Shown: positions 1 to 12,130 of the stretch, piece after piece | How the letters are laid out: each line of letters starts with the position of its first letter | Numbering within the stretch: the stretch's first letter is position 1 | From: Carex sylvatica | Lineage: Eukaryota > Streptophyta > Magnoliopsida > Poales > Cyperaceae | Reading direction: 5' to 3' | DNA: 64,000 bases | Assembly (NCBI GenBank): GCA_964058845.1 | Contig: CAXKVR010000025.1 | Coordinates: forward strand, 56,224-120,223 | Notes under the pieces: generated by a model | The model's input: the letters and a program-made list of their open reading frames with translations, nothing else | The model's database searches: none | Told to the model about the DNA's origin: nothing | Made by a program: the position numbers and the translations under genes

Positions 1-3000
1 AGGAATAGTGATATTGCCTACATCAGTAAATAGTTAATTTTATATTCCATATTAATGTAGATTATGTTGGCATCAGTTGATCATAAGGTTAAGGAGATGT
101 ACAATGCCAGTGACGCCCCCAATGAGAAGAGGTCTTCTACCAAGCCTGTCCACTACTAGAACTGCAACTCCTGTCATAATTAACTGTGTGCAGCAAAAAT
201 TAGCCAAAGGACCACCATCTTTTAGCAAAAGAAAAGAGAGAAAACAAAAAAAAAATGTAAAAAAATAGCATGTGAAAGGTTTTACCTTGAGCAATCCAAG
301 AAGCACGGAGACACGGGTAGCATCAGATGCTGCAGAAAATCCTGCACTCTGTCAACAGCAACAAAGAACAAAATAAATTAGTTGTCTTTATTTAAGTGTT
401 GATGCGATTTATGTATTTCAACAAAAGTGGGAATTAACCGAATTTATGTACCTGGAGAATAGTCGCGGCATAATATAACACACTTGGTTGTCCCGTCACC
501 TGCATTAAAAAAATAACAAATAAAAAGTTCTCAACTATAAGATGTAAAATAACACCAACTTGACAATATCCAATTTTAAAAAGGGAAAACATTTTATTAA
601 CCTGCTGGAAAAAGACCAAGCCACAACCAATAATCAAGGCCTTGAGACACTTTCCTTGAAACATCTCAGTAAAACTGACAGTTTTCTGCTCATCATAGGC
701 TAATTCGTCCAATATCAAATCAACCTGGTCTATTACTGATGTATCGTTCGCCTTGCCCCTGAGCTGGCACAAACAGGAAACAGCAAAATCCTTGGCTTCT
801 GGAATGTGCTTCTTTCCTTGTATAGCGCATAACAGAAGCCACCTAGGAGATGGTGGAAGCCACCACATGCCAATTGCCATGATTACACATATGGGTGTGC
901 TTGTTCCATACATGTATCGCCAGCCCGAGGTAACATCCACAAACAGACTGCCAGTAATGTACCCAAGCTGCACAATGTTTTATTTATTTGAAAAATATAA
1001 GGCCGGTCTATAAGTGGGGCCAGACCTGGTACTTACTATCTAGTTGATAATTTGGTACAGCTTCTTTGTGAGAGATTATATTGCTTGATAAATTCCCAAA
1101 CAAAGAAGTAAATTATATGAGTACAAAAAATCTAAGAATACTTCACATGAATCCATATATGCAAAAAGCAGATTTTTCCAAAACAGCCATTGTGTTAAAA
1201 AAAGAAACAAAAGAAACCAACATTCTTAATAGTTGTTGGAACAAATCTTAGCTGTTGGAGAATAATAAGGACAAAAAGGTTCCTCACCTGTTAATTAAAG
1301 AACACAACTAGTATTTATATTTCATACTTAAACAACATGACCGACAATGAATAATGATAAATTAAACTTTTACAAATGTGGCTTGGATATTTTTAAAGAC
1401 TTATTAAGCAATATATAAATTAAATTTAAGTAGTGAGAGTTCGGGTTGATGAATCATTTGCAAACTCACTTTTCTTTCGGCATAACAATTCAAAATGCAA
1501 ATTCCAGATGACAAATCGGAACTTTTTACTTGTTCTAGATTAGATGCAATGCACGGACATCAAGGATTGTAAATTTGGAGTTTGTTTAATATTTGCAGGC
1601 GTAAAATCCATGCAAATTATTATATCATTGGAACTATCGATCTGTTGATCCGCAAGAATTCCAAATTTTACAATACCGGTGTGCAAGCCTCAATTGGAAT
1701 TCAAATATCGAATTTTTACAAAAGAATAGAAGTAGTTTCAATGTGGAATTGTGAGCTTAAGGTTTTAGCCAGACTTATTTTAAAAATAATGCATTAAGCC
1801 TAACAATATCAGACAGCCATACCCTTCGAAATATCATGTATACCCCTGCAAACGCTGAATATGACAGGTGTCCTTACAAACCACAAAAGTATCACCAATG
1901 CTGCTATGGAACTAGTAAAACCATTGTCAATACACCTACCATTACTTGGCCATCAGACCCATCAGTTTAACACACATCACTATTATTTTACACCAGTCGG
2001 TACAAAAGTTAAATTGCCCACAAAAAAGTTGCTTATAAAATTAATTAACCACATCATGATGGACTAGTTATACTATGCGTGCTTGTTTTAAAATGTATGG
2101 TGTCCGTGGGTGTCTTTAAATCCGCAACACAGATAGTTTTTGCACAAGTACATTGTACTTGTGAGATTGTGCTTACTTAAGAATGTAGATCTTATAACTA
2201 CACTATGTTTATTTGTTCATTCTTGTTCTCTTTGATAACCTATTAGACTAAAAATATCAGAGGCTCACAAACTGTTGGACAAAAAGGTAGTTTCTTATGA
2301 ATTAATTAATCACATTTTAATGGACTAGTTATAGTGGGCATCTTTATTTTCTTTTGAAAACATATGGTGGGTGTCTTTTAATCTGTGACACTGATATTCT
2401 TCGGGTTTCTGCATAAATACATATGAAATTGTGCCTATTAGGAAAGTAAACCATATAGTTAAACTATGTTTATTTTGTTCATTCTTGGTGTCTTCATCAA
2501 TCTCTTAGACTAACAATATCAGAGGCTGACAAACTGTAGGGCAATTCTTTAATTTCTCCAACAAAAGTAGAGCTTTTGTACTTGCTCTGAGAATATACAG
2601 GCCTTTTGGCAATTTTATGAATAGAACAGTAATTTTGCAAACTTCTTAAAACTTTTTTAATTTTTTATAGATATTAAGAACCCTAAGAACAATTTTTTCT
2701 ATTCATAGCTGGATCTCCTCGAGTTACAAGCAGCTGCAGATATAAATTAATGAAAAATGTGGGAGTTGTTAAGTTAGAACTTACAAGCATTCCAAGTACT
2801 ATGAAGAATTCCTTTAAGGAAATGAGAGTGCCACGTATGTGACTCGGAGCAGTCTCAGCAATATACATGGGAGCAGCATGCATAGCCTAAAAGATGCAAC
2901 ACAAAAAATATTACTCAGAAATAAAAGGTGTTAAATTTCTCACAAGTTGTGTACCATTTTAATAAATTGAAATAGGTGCTTGGAATTAGCTACCCGACCT

Positions 3001-4057
3001 TTATAAAATAGTGTGGTAGTAAAATTCATGTCATCCAAAAATTACTAAGAAATGAATCATTTACCAAACCGATTCCAAATCCATAGATAAATCGACCGAT
3101 CACCAAAACAGCAAAATATGGTGCCAATGCTGTCAGCAGAGCCCCAATAAGATACAACAGAGAAGAAAGAATCAACTCCCTTCTACGTCCTACATTAATT
3201 AACATGAATCATAGATCATTTCACCTAAATAATATATATTAACAGTGAAAAACTTGGAGCTAGATGGAATATAACCTAGAAAGTCAGCGATTGTAAATGC
3301 CAAAGCAGAACCAATCAAGGCACCATAAAGGGATCCACTGACCTGAAAAAATATAAGCAAATAATGATTCACAACTTGATTGTTAATTAAAAGTAAAGAA
3401 AATGTAATGTAAAAGTTTTGAAGAGAAAGATTACCACTAGACCGATTTGCAAAGATGACAAGTTGTACCATGTTGTTCCACTCAGTGATTGTGACTGAAA
3501 ATATAATGTGGTTTTCAAAATCAAACTTACTATTGAAGAAAAATAAGATGGAGAAAACAGTAACAGATTGGTTAGCGACAACAGTACAGTAGAGTACAGT
3601 ACCTGTAATGAAATTGTAGCACCAGATGTTGCGCCAATGTCATAGCCATAGAGTAGGCCTCCTAAAGCAGGAAATAAGAACCTACACCACATCACTAGTC
3701 ATTTAAGTCGCAATACTCTATCACTTTATTGAATTTGAGAATGCTCGCATAATCGAAAGTATCAGGAAAGAAAAGAAAAGAAAAGAAAAGGTAACTGACG
3801 GTAAAATGGCCGCGCAAAGAGAGAATTTCTCTTGAACATGAGCACCGAGATTGATTAAAGGCTCTCTTTCGCTATCTAGTTCAATCTCCCTCGCCTGATT
3901 GATTAGTTTTATAAAGTATGAGCAACAAAACGTAAACGTAAGAGGGAGGGTGTGAAATTGAAACGACAAACTTGCGATTAAATTAGCAGAAAAGGCGAAC
4001 CTCATCGGAGAGGGGTGTGGGTTTGGGCTGCTCCGGATCGGAGGCAATGGAGGCCAT
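1..4057 (-). CDS. Vacuolar glucose / D-xylose-proton symporter-like sugar transporter (partial, cut by left edge)
   Basis: Major facilitator sugar/proton carrier of the plant VGT1/D-xylose-symporter-like group, whose studied members lie in the tonoplast. Exons on the minus strand: 4057-4001, 3894-3800, 3681-3603, 3494-3435, 3342-3276, 3189-3065, 2886-2785, 967-602, 499-452, 348-286, 183-103 and 17-1. All junctions are GT-AG and keep the frame, giving about 386 of roughly 500 residues. Visible signatures: FPALGGLLYGYDIGATS in TM1, GRRRELI in the TM2-3 loop, GRFIYGFGIGL in TM4, PMYIAETAP, PPSPRWLL, FQQVTGQPSVLYYA in TM7, and DRLGRRPLL after TM8. The start MASIASDPEQ matches the family's short acidic N-terminus and precedes the conserved SEREPL motif. 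Missing are the C-terminal four TMs, beyond position 1. Intron 7 (2784-968) is the longest and holds a tandem duplication. Alternative name: plastidic xylose-symporter-like 3, less likely because there is no transit peptide. Confidence 0.93.
2045..2550. repeat. Two-copy direct tandem duplication inside sugar-transporter intron 7
   Basis: The stretch around 2045-2290 is repeated, diverged, at about 2307-2550. The shared motif GGACTAGTTATA occurs at both 2062 and 2324 (period about 262 bases). Other shared blocks are ACTATGTTTATTT, TTCATTCTTG and AATATCAGAGGCT. It lies wholly inside the intron and contains no credible coding frame. Divergence shows an old local duplication rather than an assembly artefact. 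Confidence 0.7.
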
Positions 4058-4571
4058 GGAAGGCACAGTTCTTGAACAGTTGAGAAGGCGAAGGAAGAAG
4101 TGGGGAATGAATACGAATATGAATATGTGTACTCTACCCTACCCTACCAACTAGATATCTCATATTTTGCGTCACTTTTTGGAAAATCTCAACCGTTGCA
4201 ATACGTTCTGCGCGAATCTCAAAGCTTAAATAATACTGCCCCTCTACGTCATCCCCGGATAGGCACCGGACACGTCGGTCACGCAAAATATGAGATATCT
4301 TAGAGGATACGCACTCGTTGTGGCTTTTCAGTTTCCCCGTTTTTTCTTCTTTCATTTGTTTTGTTTGACTCGGGACTCGGGACTCGGGCCTTTCATTTTT
4401 CAAGTGGAACTAGGCTCCTCCACTTCCACGCTTCCTTCGCATTCGCGCACATACTCTCTCCTGTTCCAATTATTTCTATTATAACTACCGATTATTTTTT
4501 TATTTTTTTATCGTCATGGAAAGATTTATGTATGCTTATTTTACTTTTCTTATTTAAAATGCATTTTGTTG
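4058..4571. promoter_or_regulatory. Upstream region of the sugar transporter with a perfect 20-bp inverted repeat
   Basis: This region lies upstream of the minus-strand sugar-transporter start. It contains a perfect 20-base inverted repeat: AGATATCTCATATTTTGCGT at 4153-4172 and its reverse complement at 4281-4300, separated by 108 bases. The spacer includes ACGT cores (CTACGTCATCC near 4243, GACACGTCGG near 4270) that look like bZIP/ABRE-type sites. GACTCGG is repeated three times near 4369-4389. The TSS cannot be placed. Confidence 0.45.
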
Positions 4572-4580
4572 CATTTAAGG

Positions 4581-6446
4581 CCGATATTTTTAAAAATACT
4601 CAAAAAATAAAACAAAATATTAAGAATAACCGGAATTTGAGAAAAATTTAAAAAATACCCAAACCGTACAGAATATTTACGGTTTGAAATTAAAATTCCG
4701 AACCGTATAGAATATTTACGGTTTGAAATTTTTTTTTTTTTTTAGGAGGGTTTAGAGTTTATTGGAATTTAGTTTAGTTTGTGTTTGGAGATTATGTTAT
4801 TCAGTTTGTTTGGAATTTAGATTAGTTTGAATTGTTAAGTTAGAGGTTTGTATGAATTGTTAAGTTAGAGTATTTCTGAGCCCAACTTTGCAGTCTTAAC
4901 ATCGTAGAACAAGACTGTGAAGTTCCATACAAAACATGTGAAAATGTCTTGCGATGTTGACCAGAGATGCAAAGTTGGGCTCAGAAGCACTCCTTCAGCA
5001 GTTCGGGCAATTTTTGAGAGATAATATCTCACGATCTGTTTTGAGATTTTGTATGAAACTTCACAGCCTTGTTCTACGATGTTAAGACTGCATGTCAGTC
5101 AATTTTCATAATTTTTGAAGATGTCTTGCTATGTTACCCAGATATGCAAAGTTGGGCTCAGAAGCACTCCTTCAGCAGTTCGGGTAATTTTTGAGAGATG
5201 ATATCTCACGATCTGTTTTCACAGTCTTGTTCTACGATGTTAAGACTGTATGTCGGTCAATTTTCATAATTTTTGAAGATGTCTTGCTATGTTAACCACA
5301 GATGCAAAGTTGGGCTCAAAAACACTCCTTCAGCAGTTCGGGCAAATTTTGAGAGATGATATCTCACGATCTGTTTTGAGATTTTGTATAAAACTTCACA
5401 GCCTTGTTCTACGATGTTAAGACTGTATGTCAGTCAATTTTCATAATTTTTGAAGATGTCTTGCTATGTTACCCAGATATGCAAAGTTGGGCTCACAAGC
5501 ACTCCTTCAGCAGTTCGGGTAATTTTTAAGAGATGATATCTCACGATCTGTTTTGAGATTTTTCTATGAAACTTCACAGTCTTGTTCTACGATGTTAAGT
5601 CTGCATGTCGGTCAATTTTCATGATTTTTGAAGATGTCTTGCTATGTTAACCAGAGATGCAAAGTTGGGCTCAGAAGCACTCCTTCAGCAGTTCAGGTAA
5701 TTTTTGAGAGATGATATCTCACGGTCTGTTTTGAGATTTTGTACGAAATTTCACAGCCTTGTTCTACAATGTTAAGACTGCATGTCAGTCAATTTTCATA
5801 ATTTTTGAAGATGTCTTGCTATGTTACCCAGATATGCAAAGTTGGGCTCATAAGCACTCCTTCAGCAGTTCGGGCAATTTTTGAAAGATGATATCTCACG
5901 ATCTGTTTTGAGATTTTGTATAAAACTTCGCAGTATTATTCTACGATGTTAAGAATACATGTCAGTCAATTTTCATAATTTTTGAAGATGTCCTGCTATG
6001 TTAACCAGAGGTGCAAAATTGGCCTCAGAGGCACTCCTTCAGCAGTTTCGGACAATTTTTGACAGATGATATCTCACGATCTGTTTTAACCAGAGGTGCA
6101 AAGTTGGGCTCAAAAGCACTCTAACTTAACAATTCATACAAACCTCTAACTTAATAATTCAAACTAATCTAAATTTCAAACAAACTGAATAATATAATCT
6201 CCAAACACAAACTAAACTAAATTCCAATAAACCCTAAACCCTCTTAAAAAAAAAAAAAATTCAAACCGTAAATATTCTATACGGTTTGGAAAAAAAAAAT
6301 CTGGACCGTAGATATTCTATACGGTTCGAAATTTTAATTCCAAACCGTAAATATTATGTACGGTTTGGGCATTTTTAAAAGTTTTCTCAAATTCCGGTTA
6401 TTCTTTATATTTTGTTTTATTTTTTGGGTATATTTAAAAATGTCGG
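4581..6446. mobile_element. Non-autonomous Mutator-like element with long inverted arms and an internal satellite-like array
   Basis: The element is bounded by a perfect 9-bp direct repeat CATTTAAGG (4572-4580 and 6447-6455), the target-duplication length of Mutator elements. It begins CCGATATTTTTAAA and ends TTTAAAAATGTCGG. The inverted arms span about 4581-4892 and 6098-6446. The arms carry repeated small imperfect palindromes of the type AACCGTA...TATTTACGGTT. The right arm has one more such unit than the left, which explains most of the length difference. Between the arms lies a tandem array (separate entry). No transposase frame is present, so it must be mobilised in trans. Confidence 0.85.
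4893..6097. repeat. Tandem array of about 177-bp units inside the MULE-like element
   Basis: A unit with the landmarks GATGTCTTGCTATGTTA, GCAAAGTTGGGCTCA, CACTCCTTCAGCAGTTCGGG, GATATCTCACGATCTG and TTCTACGATGTTAAGA repeats head to tail nearly seven times. The GTCTTGC/GTCCTGC landmark falls at about 4943, 5123, 5281, 5458, 5636, 5813 and 5990. Spacings are 180, 158, 177, 178, 177 and 177. The 158-base unit has lost about 20 bases around the GAGATTTTGTATGAAACTT segment. No open frame runs through the array. Confidence 0.88.
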
Positions 6447-6684
6447 CATTTAAGGTGTTTACAAATTTGCCGTATCTGTTATATATAATTTTTATCCTTC
6501 AATTTTTTCGTTTCATACTCTTAAGAGCTAAAATATTTTCTTTTAAAAAATATTTATTTATAAAACTTGGATAAAGTTCAACACTTTTAATTTATGTAAT
6601 GCTATTTTTTAATCTATTTCTAAATTATGTATTGGTATTTCAATTTTTTTATAAGAATATTTTTTTCCTATTATGTAATGTTAA

Positions 6685-8005
6685 TTTAGGGTGTTCATCG
6701 GTTCGGTTCGGTTTAAATTAAAGTTTTATTCGGTTATTAAAAATCAAACCGAAATAGAATAAGATCTGAATCGAACAAACTAAAGTACATTTGATTTGTT
6801 CTTTTGAACAGAAATAAAATATTAATCATAAAAATATTTATTTATTTTTATAAATTTTTGATTTTTTTTAAATTGATTTAAATTTTTTTGTTTGGTTCGA
6901 TTTAACCGGTTTTAAACCAAACTAACTAATATATATTATGTCGTAAGTATTTTATTTTTTTACATTCTTGGTTCGAATGGAGATGGGTTTAAATTTTTTG
7001 ATTTGTTCGTCTAACCGGTTTTAAATTTTTAAACCAAACCAAATTGTACTATCATTAAAGAGAAAATTGGTTAGTTGTCGCTCCAAAACCATCAAATTTG
7101 AAAAATGTCATCCCGAAATTTGAAATTGTAATAATGCCACTCTAAACTTTATTAATTTTTAATTTTGTCACTCCAAATAATTAATGACTAAAATACCCTC
7201 CCTTCTTCTCCTACCTCCTCTTCTTCTTTATATTCTCCTTCCATGACCATGATCATAATCAAATTGAACCCGAATTTAGCCTGAAAATAAATGGTAACGG
7301 TCCAAAATTATAGACCGAGTCGAATGGAAATTAAATGGGCTATTTTGTAAAGTCGCCAAATAGCCGACGCCTTTTTTTCTGAATTAGAATCACATTCTCT
7401 CCTGCCATTACAACGATATATTCAGGATTCGAGAATAATTATGTGAAATATAAATATAAATTTTTAATTTATAGTAATATATTATATGTTAATAAATAAA
7501 ATAAATCGTAAAATTGATAATAATATGCGACAAATATTGAATTGATTTGACAATTCGTCGATTAAAAATTATTTGAAAAATATTAAAAAAAAAAGATTAA
7601 TTATGTCATACTACCGATATTATTGGAAAACTAACACACTTCAATTGTTATTTAATATTGAAATATGAAGTTTTTCAATTTCGGCTTTATAATTTGAGAG
7701 CTTTTTTTTTCTATTTTCGATATGGCCATAGTCATGAGAAATGAATATAAAGAAGAAGAGAGGGTAGGAGAAGAAGAGGAGGGTATTTTAGTCTGTAATT
7801 ATTTGAAGTGACAAAATTAAAAATTAATGAAATTTAGAGTAACATTATTATAATTTCTAATTTTGAGATAGTATTTTTCAAATTTGAAAATTTTGAAGTG
7901 ACAAATAATCAATTTTTCTCATTAAAATGATGATTGAAAAACCTAACTGTTTAACACGAACTATCTCTGTTCGGTTTGAAACCGAACCCGATGTTGTATT
8001 AAATA
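6685..8005. mobile_element. Possible hAT-like element carrying a nested inverted-repeat element
   Basis: The left end near 6690 reads GGGTGTTCATCGGTTCGGTT. The right end near 7970-8000 reads GTTTGAAACCGAACCCGATG, an approximate inverse. CGGTT-rich subterminal DNA of this style is common in plant Ac-like hAT elements. A separate inverted-repeat element (7060-7920) sits inside. I could not find a convincing 8-bp target duplication, so the boundaries are tentative. Confidence 0.35.
7060..7920. mobile_element. Long inverted-repeat (MULE-MITE-like) element
   Basis: The left arm starts GAGAAAATTGGTTAGTTGTC and the right arm ends in its approximate inverse. Both arms carry the theme of GCCACTCCAAA/TGTCATCC steps also seen in the element at 8089-8510. 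The string TCATTAAA overlaps both ends and may be part of the target duplication. The middle (about 7250-7740) is unrelated AT-rich DNA without a coding frame. Confidence 0.55.
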
Positions 8006-8088
8006 TATTATTATATTTTAAATGTATTTCTAGTTTCCACACAAAGGAGATCAAATAAAAAAGGAAAAAAAAATCAACTTAAATTATA

Positions 8089-8510
8089 GGGAAAATTGTG
8101 AAAATACCACTCCAAAACCTTCAAATTGTGAAAATGTCATCCTGAACTTTGAAATTGTAAAAATGCCACTCCAAACTTCATTAATTGTAATTTTGCCACT
8201 CCAAATAATTAATGACTAAAATACCCTTCCATCACCAAACTCCTCTTCTCCCACCCGGTTCCCACCTCTTCTAACTGCAGAATTTTTTTGCGTGGTTGAC
8301 AAAATCCAGGGTTTCTGCGTGGTTGACTTCAAAAAATTTCTGCAGTTAGAAGAGGTGGGAAATTTTTTGGGAGGGTATTTTAGTCATTAATTATTTGGAG
8401 TGGCAAAATTACAATTAATGAAGTTTGGAGTGGCATTTTTACAATTTCAAAGTTCAGGATGGTATTTTCACAATTTGAAGGTTTTGGAGTGGCATTTTCA
8501 CAATTTTCCC
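8089..8510. mobile_element. MULE-type MITE with perfect 9-bp target duplication
   Basis: Terminal inverted repeats start GGGAAAATTGTGAAAATACC and extend about 140 bases. The element is flanked by the perfect 9-bp direct repeat TAAATTATA at 8080-8088 and 8511-8519. The arms contain regularly spaced TGCCACTCCAAA blocks and a shorter internal inverted pair, TCTAACTGCAG near 8269 and CTGCAGTTAGA near 8341. No coding capacity. Confidence 0.8.
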
Positions 8511-8519
8511 TAAATTATA

Positions 8520-9369
8520 ACTTAAAGTCACAGAACTCCAAGTCTCCAACCAAACAACAAATAATTTTTAAATTATAACTAAAGTATTAGACCAAAAGGA
8601 GGGAATCGAGTCATGACGAGTCACATCGTCTGTATTAATTCAAAAGGGTATTTTTGAATTAATATATATCAACTGTTTGATTGTAAATGGAGTTTATTTG
8701 ATTTCTGTCTAAAACATAGGGGTCTTTAATATTAGTGTGGATTTAATTCGTACAAATTTTAAAGTTGATTGGACGGTCCAGATATATTAGCTCAAAAGAT
8801 TCATTTTTGAGTTAATGCAGAGAGTACGAATTCATTCATGACGATGTCGATATTCGAGATAAACTCGAGTGCTGAGGACATAATGGAGAGTAGAGAAAGG
8901 ACAGAAATGGAAAGAAATTATTTTTTTTCTCAAATCGTGTTCGATTGATAAAATTATATTGGATGTAAAGGGTAAAGAAGGTGAAAGATTTAACTGTGCA
9001 TAAGTATAATTAATAGAATCATTTTTTTTTCGGTTTGAGTGTAATGAATGGAAATAAATTTTATTACAAATATTTTCAGAAAAATGACATAAATATTCAA
9101 CCATATATATGTTGGGTTTTGACAGTTCAAACTCATTGATTAGCTTAAGATGCGGAAAGACTATAAAACAAAAAAATTTACTTCTAACTTAAGCCAAGGA
9201 TTAAACGGGATATGTCAGGAAACATTCCAAAGCGATCCACCTTCCGTATTCCTTTGACATCAAAACCCCTTTTAATCATTTTACAGGTCTACTCCATAAT
9301 TGATTCCTAAAACTTTAATCTACTTACCAATTAAATATATTAATATAACATATTTATACCTTGTTTTCA
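8520..9369. other. Intergenic, no gene seen
   Basis: AT-rich DNA with poly-A and poly-T runs. A 90-codon minus-strand frame at 8832-9104 has no recognisable domain, biased low-complexity composition and no neighbouring splice structure, so it is not called as a gene. Confidence 0.6.
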
Positions 9370-11612
9370 AACTCTAATTGGAATGCAGGCCGAGCGAGAA
9401 GAACAACACTGGGAATGACTCATCTCGGAGTATCAGACGTCTGATACCTCTATCGATTATCCACCAGGAATAACAGGAGAGCGGTTTATTTATTTTGCCA
9501 GAAATACTATAAATCGCGAAATTCTACAAAAACACTATTCACCAAGAAAAGATAAAATAGTATTAGTCTCGAGCTGCTAGATGTCATGGTTTACCACAAG
9601 CATGTGATTCCTAAACACGTGGGGTACCAAAATAATACTATTCACCAATCCCGTGAACTCTCAGACAATCGTAACTGAGAAAGAGAGAAAAAGAGAAACT
9701 CAAATCGATCAGATACGATACGATATGAAGTGAATTAGTAATTTTCTCTTTCACCTCACCCTTCTATTTATAGCCTTTCAAAATACATGAAATGACCAAA
9801 ATACCCTCGTCACCTTGCTTGCCACCTATTGTGGTAGTTTTGGAGAGGAGAAGGCAAAATTGGAATTTTGCACTTTGGCCCATAATTCAATCTAATCGAT
9901 TTGGGCTTTTAATTCTAATTAAGACTTTGATTGTTAATGAACTTTAAACCCATAATTCAAATCCATAATTCAAATCCATAATTAATAATTAAAATCTAAA
10001 TCAAATATATATATAGAGTAGAACTATGGTGTTCTTAAGCTCACCAAAGTGTTTGGTGAGCTTAACTCCAAAATCCATCAAATCGGTTTCAAATGACGAA
10101 TTCGAAACTTTGGAACCCGCTTACTTTACGAGTGATACGTCTAGATGTGAACATTTTAAACATTTGAATTATTTTAGAATAAAGTCAATCGGTCAAAATT
10201 AGAAGGTTAATAAATTAATTTTAGTGCATTCATTTTTTGAATGTTTTTTGACTGCTTGACTTTATACTAAATTAATTTGAATGTTTAAAATTTTCACATC
10301 TCGACGCATCACTCGTAAGGTAAGCGGATTTCAACGGTTCGGATTCATCATTTGAATCTGATTTGATGGATTTTGGAGTTAAGCCTACCAAACACTTTGG
10401 TGAGCTTAAGAACACCCTAGTTCTACTCATATATATATATAATCGTCATGTACAATTATATTTCTTACGGTTGTTGTTTCTGTAACTTTTATACAACGTA
10501 CCGTGTACGTTTATAAATTAACTTTTTGTTTTTGCTTTGCCATTTTTACATGACATTTCTAATTTAATTATATAACATATAATTAATTATAACTATTTTA
10601 TTATTAATCATAATCAATTTATAATTAATCAATAAGATTCTCCGATTAGCTCCTATACGGTGTGATCCAATAGGATCTGTGTTACGTTGGTAAATAGAAT
10701 TAAAACTGTTTTAACTTCTATAATCATAGGAGGCATCTGACATCTGCACTATAATCATTCAATTATACAAATGATGCTATACTGTACAATACCACAATCT
10801 AGTAAACTATTTTACTCATGTTAATTCTTTTGTCTCATAGCTATCAGATCAATTTCAAGGTAGGTGTGTGTCATCCTTGTCAACTTAATCTTTTCTTGAT
10901 CTTGAGCAGATTATCAAATATAATTACTCTTGTGATTATACTGCTAGCATATAATCTTACTCTATCAAGGGACCCAATGATGATATAACACGTATAGAGA
11001 TACGAGGGACAATAGTACTTTTGGTAAACCATCACTTCCTCAGCTAAGCTATGCATATGGAAGTGCTACCGTTATAACTGTTTTTTACGGACATCATTAG
11101 ATAATACTCATACATACACATCTCTTAGTAGGAACGATGAATACCTATACTGTAGAACTTAATACTAAATGAAAACATTAATGACACGAACACAATTCCA
11201 TTTAATGTTTCATTCGGGGTCTGTCAAATATCATGTTCCTAGAACATGTATCTATGTGATTAAAATGACATCTCTTGTCAGTGGTCTGTAAAACTTGACC
11301 ATCTTTTAATCCACATACTAACCTTGTAGCGGTCAATTAGTGTTCATGCTAATTATCTTAGTTAGACACTTTTAAGAATATATATCATCTATATTATAGA
11401 GTTTCACAATTTCAGTCATGAACTCGAAATGATCCATAAATGCAATAATACTCAAGGCAACAAAATGATATATAATTAAACATTTAATTCATGAACAAAG
11501 CTTTATATGATAAATTATCATATTATTGACTTCTAGATTATTACAAACTAATAATATATTACTTATATAATTCTCATTCAAATTTCTTTATCAAAAAATC
11601 TCCAACAACCAC
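9370..11612 (-). mobile_element. Probable LTR-retrotransposon LTR (solo or fragment), minus orientation
   Basis: Read on the minus strand, the block starts TGTTGGAGATTTTTTG at 11612, a typical copia LTR start. It runs through about 2 kb of non-coding DNA and then shows a TATA-like CTATAAATAG near 9770, followed by a pyrimidine/purine-rich stretch like an LTR R-U5 region. No gag-pol frame, primer-binding site or second LTR was found in the window. The end near 9370-9400 is not defined and I saw no 5-bp duplication. A foldback element (10016-10428) is nested inside. Confidence 0.4.
10016..10428. mobile_element. Foldback element A (long inverted repeat) in a TA tract
   Basis: The first and last roughly 70 bases are near-perfect inverted copies, starting GAGTAGAACTATGGTGTTC. 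It is flanked on both sides by ATATATATA, which fits a 9-bp duplication but is low-complexity. Its outer arm contains its own smaller palindrome, AAGCTCACCAAA...TTTGGTGAGCTT. The inner core differs from foldback elements E, G, H and I, so it is a related type or separate family. Confidence 0.7.
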
Positions 11613-11732
11613 TAAATTTCTCATTAACATTCTACATTTTAATTAATCAAATACAAAATAAGTCAAAAGAATGTTAAATTTATTTTTTCTCATTAATCAT
11701 CCAAACATAAAAAGATTAGGGAGCTGATAACT

Positions 11733-12130
11733 GTACCCGCACTATAGTACCCGCAATGAGGCCATAAAAAATTAAATGTAGAAAGATAAATTCTTGTAAG
11801 GATCGCAAAAAAATCCACAGTTCAATTTTTTTCCTAAAGTATTAATACATATGCACAGAAGTATTTATACCTATGTACGCAAGTATTTATAGCTATAAGG
11901 TGAATAATTATTTATTGCACGGGTACTGTAGCGTGAAGATAAGAGTACCCGCATTGTACCCGTGGCGGGACCACAAAAAATTAAATACATAAAAATAACT
12001 TCCTGCGAAGACTGCAAAAACTCTACAATTTGATTTTTCTTCTTTTAAAGTATTAATACCTACGTAATTTTCTCTTCCAAATGAGATCAATGATAACGTA
12101 CTTTTAGACTCATCGTCACGCAAGTATTTA
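11733..12130. repeat. Diverged two-copy tandem duplication
   Basis: A unit of about 210 bases starting TACCCGCA (11733) recurs at 11945. Shared blocks in order are TACCCG, ACAAAAAATTAAAT (first copy has ATAAAAAATTAAAT), a GC-containing GAAGACTGCAAAAA or GGATCGCAAAAA block, CAATTTGATTTTT and AAAGTATTAATAC. The minus-strand open frame at 11908-12123 straddles the duplicate and is not considered a gene. Confidence 0.6.

Noticed and set aside
4893..6097. 177-bp array as a centromeric satellite block
   Set aside because: It has only about seven units and is exactly bounded by transposon arms with a 9-bp duplication, in a gene-bearing region.
4893..6097. CRISPR array
   Set aside because: The spacing is regular but units are near-identical over their whole length with no unique spacers, in a plant nuclear context.
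11908..12123. 71-codon minus-strand frame starting MRDDESKSTLSL
   Set aside because: It straddles one copy of a diverged non-coding tandem duplication, the sister copy is not open, and no domain is recognisable.
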